Shown here in pieces: positions 5,297-9,974 of a stretch of 9,974 bases of DNA. The stretch comes from Idiomarina sp. UBA6142. Lineage in GTDB: Bacteria; Pseudomonadota; Gammaproteobacteria; Enterobacterales; Alteromonadaceae. The stretch lies in assembly GCA_002423905.1 (NCBI GenBank), contig DIVC01000121.1, positions 1-9,974 of the forward strand, read 5' to 3'. How positions within the stretch are numbered: the first letter of the stretch is position 1; each line of letters starts with the position of its first letter. Made by a program: the position numbers and the translations under genes. The notes beneath the pieces are model-generated. The model saw only the letters and a list, made by a program, of their open reading frames with translations, was not told the DNA's origin and did no database searches.

Positions 5297-6439
5297 ATGC
5301 GTACTCAATTCATCCTCGGTACGGCCGTTGCCGCACTATTACCGTTGGTTATGACCACCAGCGCTCAAGCCACCGTGGTGGAGACTCAACGTCATCAGGT
5401 TGAATTAACTACCATTGCTGAAGGCCTTGAATTTCCATGGGGTATGGCTTTTTTACCCGATGGTACCCTGTTAGTGACCGAGCGTGTCGGTAATTTACGT
5501 CATGTCACCTTAAGTGGTGATATTTCCGCACCCATTGCCGGGGTACCTAAAGTAGTCGCCCAAGGGCAAGGCGGTTTGCTTGATGTCGTGCTTGACCCCG
5601 ACTACGCCAGCAATCAATTTATTTATTTAGCTTATTCCGAACCAGCACCCGCTGGCGCCAGTGGTTCTAGCACAGCGGTTGCTCGAGCCAAATTTGATGG
5701 CAAACAACTGACTGAGGTGAAAGTACTGTTCAGTGCCAATCCAAAATGGAGCAGTAACCACCATTTTGGCGCACGTTTAGTGTTTTCAGCCGACGGTGAA
5801 TACCTATTTATTACCTTAGGTGACCGCGGTAACCGAAGAGATGACGCGCAAGCGTTGAATAACCATAACGGCAAAGTGGTTCGCATCCACAAAGATGGCC
5901 GCGTGCCCGCCGATAACCCATTTGTGAACCAGCCTGGCGCGTTAAAAGAAATTTGGTCATGGGGTCATCGCAACGTGCAAGGTGCTGCGCTGCACCCAGA
6001 CACCGGTGAATTGTGGACCAACGAGCATGGCCCTAAAGGCGGCGATGAGATCAATATTGCCCGTGCCGGCAACAATTACGGCTGGCCCATAGCCACCTTT
6101 GGCGTGAATTACGACAATACTGTGATCAGTCCCTTAACCGCAGCACCACGTACCGAACAGCCTTATTACTATTGGGTGCCGTCTATTGCGACTTCCAATA
6201 TGCTGTTCTACAGCGGTGATGCGTTCCCCGCTTGGCGTGGTGATTTATTGGTGACTGCGCTGCGTGGTTCAGTGGTAGCACGGCTTGATTTGGATGGCGA
6301 ACGGATCATGCATGAAGAGCGCTTGTTTGGCGAGCTTAATGCTCGTTTACGCGACATTGAACAAGGCCCCGAAGGCTACTTGTACCTTATTACTGATGAC
6401 CGTAATGGTAAGTTGATTCAAGTAAAACCGGCCAAATAG
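5297..6439 (+). CDS. yliI: Periplasmic PQQ-dependent aldose sugar dehydrogenase (YliI/Asd family)
   Basis: The product has 380 residues (E. coli YliI 371). A Sec signal peptide ends at TTSAQA (cleavage after about residue 25). The rest is a six-bladed beta-propeller of the soluble glucose dehydrogenase type. Recognisable blocks are FPWGMAFLPDGTLLVTER (46-63), QGGLLDVVLDPDY (91-103), NHHFGARLVF (154-163, with the likely catalytic His156), ITLGDRGNRRDD (172-183), WSWGHRNVQGAALHP (220-234), NEHGPKGGDEIN (242-253) and NNYGWP (259-264). The family oxidises the C1 hydroxyl of aldoses with PQQ as cofactor in the periplasm. Translation start is firm: AAAGGAG (5282-5288) lies 8 bases before the ATG. 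The next gene, a PQQ-receptor homologue, starts one base after the stop, so cofactor import and use look co-expressed. No PQQ synthesis genes are in the window. Confidence 0.92.
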   Translation: MRTQFILGTAVAALLPLVMTTSAQATVVETQRHQVELTTIAEGLEFPWGMAFLPDGTLLVTERVGNLRHVTLSGDISAPIAGVPKVVAQGQGGLLDVVLDPDYASNQFIYLAYSEPAPAGASGSSTAVARAKFDGKQLTEVKVLFSANPKWSSNHHFGARLVFSADGEYLFITLGDRGNRRDDAQALNNHNGKVVRIHKDGRVPADNPFVNQPGALKEIWSWGHRNVQGAALHPDTGELWTNEHGPKGGDEINIARAGNNYGWPIATFGVNYDNTVISPLTAAPRTEQPYYYWVPSIATSNMLFYSGDAFPAWRGDLLVTALRGSVVARLDLDGERIMHEERLFGELNARLRDIEQGPEGYLYLITDDRNGKLIQVKPAK

Positions 6440-6440
6440 T

Positions 6441-8498
6441 ATGCCATCGCTGTTGTCTATGCAGGTGTCATACCGCTCCATAACGCTCGCGTTGGTGAGC
6501 GTTATCGCTTGGTCTGCTCAGGCCCAGCAACAAGCCGCTGAAGTTGCGGTGGATGAGCGTCTCCAAGTCACTGCGTCAACCCAAAGCGTTGCTCGCACCA
6601 CACCGGCGGCCATCAGTCAGCTATCGCAGCAGCAGCAAGCACCAGGTTTACGCATTGATGCAGCGGAATTACTAACCGGGTTGGCCGGTGTACAAACCGA
6701 TAGTCGCGCTAATTATGCCCAAGATACCCGCATTACGTTGCGTGGCTTTGGTGCACGCTCGGCATTTGGGGTGCGCGGTGTGTTACTGCTACTCGATGGC
6801 ATTCCGTTAAGTATGCCCGATGGTCAGGCACAAACTTCGTCTATTTTTCTCGATGAGGCGGATAACGTACAGATTATTCGCGGGCCATTGGCAACGCTGT
6901 ATGGTAATGCCGCCGGCGGTGTCATTGATTGGCGCAGTCGCAGCCCAGACCAATCGCAGCTGCAACTCGACCTACTCGGTGGCGGCAATGAGACCGCCCG
7001 AGGCGTTTTGCAGAGTGATTGGGTGGGTGATGAACAAGCGTTACGCTTAGTTGCAGCGCGACTGACTACAGCCGGCCCACGGCCTCATAATAGCGCTGAG
7101 CGCGATCAATTTGCATTGCGCTGGTATCGCTCTTTGACTGCTAACCGTGAGCTGATTGTGCGGCTGGATGATAATCATGCACCCCTGTTGCAAGATCCCG
7201 GCGGCTTAACACCGACCGCGTGGGCCAACGACCCCAACCAAACCTTCGCTGGCGCCAGCACCTTTAATACCCGTAAACGCATACGACACCAACAAGGCTC
7301 GGTGACGCTGCGTGATGATGACGCGCAACGCCCATGGCATATCAGCCTCTGGCAAGGCACGCGGGAAATTGAACAATACTTAGCTTTTACCGGTGCCGCA
7401 CCAACCAGTTCCGGTGGGGTAATTGATCTGCAGCGCGAGTTTCACGGCGTTGACGCTGCGCTGAACGTCTCATTTGATGATTCACAACTCCTGCAAGCAA
7501 CCTTTGGCCTCACTCTCTCGGAACAACGCGATCGGCGCTATGGTTATGTGAACAATTTCGGCCAGCGCGACGAATTGCGTCGCGATGAACAGGGCGATGT
7601 TACCAACAAAGCTGCCTATAGCTTGTGGCAATGGCAACCGGCTGTCGCCTGGCAGGTCATCGCTGGGCTACGCTACAGCCAACTCGATTTTCAGGTAACC
7701 GACTACTACATCAATAACGTTAGTCCGGATGACAGCGGCAGCCGCACCAATAAGGCTTGGAGCTGGAATGTGGGGGTGAATTATCAGCTCAGTGGTCACG
7801 CACATATTTTTCTTGCGCGTGGTCGCGGTTTTGAAACGCCCACTCTAACCGAACTCGCCTATAGCGCTCAAGGCAGCGGCCTTAACCAACAGCTTGGACC
7901 GGCCTATAATCAGCAGTGGGAAGCTGGGGTTAAATGGGCTTTCGATAGCTGGCGGGCGCAATTGAGCCTGTTTAACATAACCAGCAACGACGAAATTGTG
8001 GTGGATCAAAATATCGATGGCCGCACCATTTATATCAATGCCGAACAAACTGAACGCCGTGGTGCTGAATTTGAACAGCAGTGGCAGCTGCAGGCCCAGC
8101 TGGATTGGCGTTTAGCGGCAAGTTATATCGATGCGCGCTACCGCAATGGTCGTCGCTTACCGGGAGTGGCGCAGAAAACCCTCTTTAGCCAATTAAACTG
8201 GCACCTAGAGCAATTCTCAATCCCGACTAAAGCAAGCTTAATTGGCGATTATCGCGGCGTAATCGCTGCAGATGATGCCAATATAGTGATAGCTCCTAGT
8301 CATGTTCTGTGGCACTTAGCGCTCAGCCAACAATGGCAATGGGGCGAAACTGAACTTGAACCTTGGCTGAAGATCCATAATCTTAGCGACCGCGACTATG
8401 TTGGTTCGGTGGTGGTCAATCAGGGCAATGGCCGCGCCTATGAACCAGGTGTTGGCCGCGAACTGCAACTTGGCGTACGCATTACCCAGCGTTGGTAA
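6441..8498 (+). CDS. pqqU: TonB-dependent outer-membrane receptor, PqqU (YncD)-like PQQ importer
   Basis: The product has 685 residues: a signal peptide ending AWSAQA (about residue 28), a short stretch with a possible TonB box (LQVTA, 41-45), a plug domain, and a 22-strand-type barrel ending in Trp as outer-membrane proteins do. Plug motifs LTGLAGVQTDSRANYAQD (78-95), RGFGARSAFGVRG (101-113), DGIPLSMPDGQAQTSS (119-134) and RGPLATLYGNAAGG (147-160) strongly resemble E. coli YncD as I recall it. So do the barrel segments LQDPGGLTPTAW, GRGFETPTLTELAY and DYVGSVVVNQGNGRAYEP. YncD was shown to take up PQQ and renamed PqqU. The ATG follows the dehydrogenase stop by one base and has no evident ribosome site, so translation is probably coupled; an internal ATG at 6459 is an alternative start. 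The PQQ enzyme next door independently supports the substrate. Confidence 0.88.
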   Translation: MPSLLSMQVSYRSITLALVSVIAWSAQAQQQAAEVAVDERLQVTASTQSVARTTPAAISQLSQQQQAPGLRIDAAELLTGLAGVQTDSRANYAQDTRITLRGFGARSAFGVRGVLLLLDGIPLSMPDGQAQTSSIFLDEADNVQIIRGPLATLYGNAAGGVIDWRSRSPDQSQLQLDLLGGGNETARGVLQSDWVGDEQALRLVAARLTTAGPRPHNSAERDQFALRWYRSLTANRELIVRLDDNHAPLLQDPGGLTPTAWANDPNQTFAGASTFNTRKRIRHQQGSVTLRDDDAQRPWHISLWQGTREIEQYLAFTGAAPTSSGGVIDLQREFHGVDAALNVSFDDSQLLQATFGLTLSEQRDRRYGYVNNFGQRDELRRDEQGDVTNKAAYSLWQWQPAVAWQVIAGLRYSQLDFQVTDYYINNVSPDDSGSRTNKAWSWNVGVNYQLSGHAHIFLARGRGFETPTLTELAYSAQGSGLNQQLGPAYNQQWEAGVKWAFDSWRAQLSLFNITSNDEIVVDQNIDGRTIYINAEQTERRGAEFEQQWQLQAQLDWRLAASYIDARYRNGRRLPGVAQKTLFSQLNWHLEQFSIPTKASLIGDYRGVIAADDANIVIAPSHVLWHLALSQQWQWGETELEPWLKIHNLSDRDYVGSVVVNQGNGRAYEPGVGRELQLGVRITQRW

Positions 8499-8507
8499 AC
8501 CGGTCTA

Positions 8508-8539
8508 AGCCAATTCTCTACCGAATTGGCTGTTTTTTT
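8508..8539 (+). terminator. Rho-independent terminator after pqqU
   Basis: AGCCAATTC (8508-8516) pairs perfectly with GAATTGGCT (8523-8531) around a six-base loop, followed by G and seven T residues (8533-8539). It starts 9 bases after the pqqU stop and closes the two-gene PQQ operon. Confidence 0.93.
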
Positions 8540-8583
8540 AGTCGCCAATAACGTTTAATGAGTCGACATCAGTCCACCAGCTA

Positions 8584-8605
8584 GCCGCTATTGCGGCAAC
8601 AGGGA
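8584..8605 (+). other. Short GC hairpin next to the ribosome site of the YdbS-like gene
   Basis: GCCGC (8584-8588) and GCGGC (8593-8597) form a perfect 5-bp stem with a TATT loop, ending three bases before the AGGGA ribosome site (8601-8605). There is no T tract, so it is not a terminator. It may shape mRNA structure near the GTG start, or be chance. Confidence 0.3.
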
Positions 8606-8612
8606 ACGCTCC

Positions 8613-9107
8613 GTGACTATTTCTTGGCAACAGGTTTCACCCCGCTATCGCCCCTATCTGCAAGTAAATTTTCTTATCACACTGCTGTTCATTGCAGCAC
8701 CGCTTCTTAGTGCACAGTTTATCCCCAAATTCGCGGCGATCGTGCCACCAGGATTATGGCTCATCGGCGGGTGGCTGCTGCTACTGACGTTTTTATTGGC
8801 GTATATAGCCCCACGCCGTTATCAATACACCGCTTTTGCTGCCACCGAGGTAGCCATTATGTTGCGCCGCGGCGCGCTCTGGCGCAGTCAGCGTGGGGTG
8901 CCATTGAATCGCATCCAACACATTGAGCTGAAAGAGGGCTGGCTGGAGCGACAGTTTGGCATTTGCCATTTATACATTTATACCGCCGGCAGTGGTGGCG
9001 CTGACATTCGTATTCCAGGCTTACCCCCAAGCACAGCGGAAGCTCTGAAACTGCAATTGCTGCAGACCATTGCGGCTGAGCAGGTACTGGAGCAAAACGA
9101 TGCGTGA
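8613..9107 (+). CDS. ydbS: Membrane protein with bacterial PH domain, YdbS-like
   Basis: The 164-residue product (E. coli YdbS about 159) starts with GTG; AGGGA at 8601-8605 is 7 bases upstream. Two transmembrane segments lie near residues 19-37 and 46-66, followed by a cytoplasmic bPH2 (DUF304) domain at about 69-150. Typical elements are RRYQYTAFAATEVAIMLRRGALW (split by position 68-90), the core VPLNRIQHIELKEGWLERQF (96-115) and the strand LYIYTAGSGGADIRIPGL. Bacterial PH2 proteins have no established enzymatic activity; YdbS and YdbT are known as a paired envelope system. The ATG of the next gene lies 8 bp before this stop, so the two are probably translated together. It follows a strong terminator and should have its own promoter in 8540-8600, though no clear one is seen. 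Confidence 0.85.
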   Translation: MTISWQQVSPRYRPYLQVNFLITLLFIAAPLLSAQFIPKFAAIVPPGLWLIGGWLLLLTFLLAYIAPRRYQYTAFAATEVAIMLRRGALWRSQRGVPLNRIQHIELKEGWLERQFGICHLYIYTAGSGGADIRIPGLPPSTAEALKLQLLQTIAAEQVLEQNDA

Positions 9108-9974
9108 ATTGCTATGGCAACGGCCCGCCGCCATTACCATTGCATTTTTTATTTTTCACCAACTCAAGCGGCTGCTGAGTAATTTCAGCAATTTCATTCC
9201 AATGCTCAGTGTGATTTTTGTCACCGGTATTAGTCTGCAGTCATTAGTGCTGATTAGCTTAGCCTATGTGCTGGTGATCCTAGTCGCAGCACTATTAAAC
9301 TATCGATATTTTGCCTACGCGGTAGGCGATGATGCCCTCCACGTTCGCAGCGGCATCTTCAATCGCCAGCAGTTAACCCTAAAGTTTGCCCGTATTCAGC
9401 AAGCTGAAATTAAGCAGCCGTGGTATTTCCGACCGTTTCAGCTGACTATCATTGGTGTTGATAGCGCTGGCTCAAGCGGTAAAGAGATTGAAATTCCTGG
9501 GTTAACACTAAGTAATGCGCAGCAATTGCGTGGTCGCTTACTCGCCAGTAAAGTCGCTGCTCAGACACCAGGGGATGAGCCACTACAAGCCACAACTGAT
9601 CCTGACCAGCACCCCGAGCGTCTTGATTATCAGCAGCAGTTTAGCCTCCGTGAACTAATGCGCGGCGGCCTCATGGATAACAAAATTTGGCTGTTGCTGG
9701 CAGTGCTGGTGTATCCACTCAGTCAGCTCAATGTGTTTGAAGATCACGTGGCGCCATGGCTCGAACAGCAAACGGAAGTATGGAATCAGACGCCGGCGGT
9801 GACTGTTACGGTTACTGTGATTGTTACTATTGTGCTGTTGTTTGTGCTCGGGCTGGTGATGACCTTGATTACCGACTACGGCTTGAGTCTGAAAGTGGCC
9901 AAAGGGCGTTTCTACGCTCAGGCCGGATTATTAACCATTCGTTCATTAAGTTTTCGCTACCACAAACTCCAACG
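9100..9974 (+). CDS. ydbT: Multi-domain bacterial PH membrane protein, YdbT-like (3' end outside window)
   Basis: The frame opens at ATG 9100, preceded 7 bases away by GGAG (9089-9092), overlaps the previous gene by 8 bp and stays open to the window edge, giving 291 residues so far (E. coli YdbT is about 490). Hydrophobic segments lie near residues 33-65, 195-208 and 235-256. The first bPH2 domain spans about 68-150, with YAVGDDALHVRSGIFNRQQ (73-91), FARIQQAEIKQPW (96-108) and a strand ending GKEIEIPGL (127-135). A polar linker of 40 or so residues follows. A second PH repeat begins at about 260 with SLKVAKGRFYAQAGLL and RYHKLQ at the edge. This tandem organisation, with membrane helices between PH repeats, is that of YdbT. 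Its molecular role is not known; the pairing with a YdbS-like partner is conserved. Confidence 0.85.
   Translation, partial: MRELLWQRPAAITIAFFIFHQLKRLLSNFSNFIPMLSVIFVTGISLQSLVLISLAYVLVILVAALLNYRYFAYAVGDDALHVRSGIFNRQQLTLKFARIQQAEIKQPWYFRPFQLTIIGVDSAGSSGKEIEIPGLTLSNAQQLRGRLLASKVAAQTPGDEPLQATTDPDQHPERLDYQQQFSLRELMRGGLMDNKIWLLLAVLVYPLSQLNVFEDHVAPWLEQQTEVWNQTPAVTVTVTVIVTIVLLFVLGLVMTLITDYGLSLKVAKGRFYAQAGLLTIRSLSFRYHKLQ

Overview
The window looks like a chromosomal core segment of a gammaproteobacterium. SrkA next to DsbA and a YihG-type acyltransferase, a YdbS/YdbT pair, OxyR and a YncD/PqqU receptor are all gammaproteobacterial themes. An Alteromonadales-like relative is a plausible guess, but nothing here fixes the genus. 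Base composition looks even (about half GC by eye). There are no transposases, tRNA, rRNA, CRISPR arrays or other signs of recent transfer. Coding density is high, with several gene overlaps.

Left part (1-3490). The 3' end of a YihG-like acyltransferase on the plus strand meets a minus-strand operon, ccoG-srkA-dsbA, tail to tail. The three operon genes overlap one another by 8 and 4 bp. CcoG is a membrane Fe-S/cupric reductase for cbb3 oxidase assembly, SrkA is a stress-response kinase and DsbA is the periplasmic disulfide oxidant. The DsbA carries an unusual CPAC active site and Thr before the cis-proline.

Middle (3491-5296). A 338-bp non-coding region separates ccoG from the divergent gene oxyR, whose product keeps both peroxide-sensing cysteines. 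This region holds a very good rho-independent terminator on the minus strand and, 60 bp further back, a sigma70-like promoter pointing towards it. Together they predict an RNA of about 90 nt transcribed divergently from oxyR, the same layout as the E. coli oxyR/oxyS pair. This is the most interesting feature of the window. After oxyR comes a convergent, overlapping small lipoprotein gene, then a 183-bp divergent intergenic region.

Right part (5297-9974). A secreted PQQ-dependent aldose sugar dehydrogenase is followed after one base by a TonB-dependent receptor that closely resembles PqqU (YncD), the PQQ importer. This makes a compact import-and-use unit for PQQ, closed by a strong terminator. 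A second operon then starts with two membrane proteins carrying bacterial PH domains (YdbS- and YdbT-like); the second runs off the window.

Overall the left half is a redox/peroxide/envelope-thiol neighbourhood and the right half is periplasmic PQQ use followed by an envelope protein pair.
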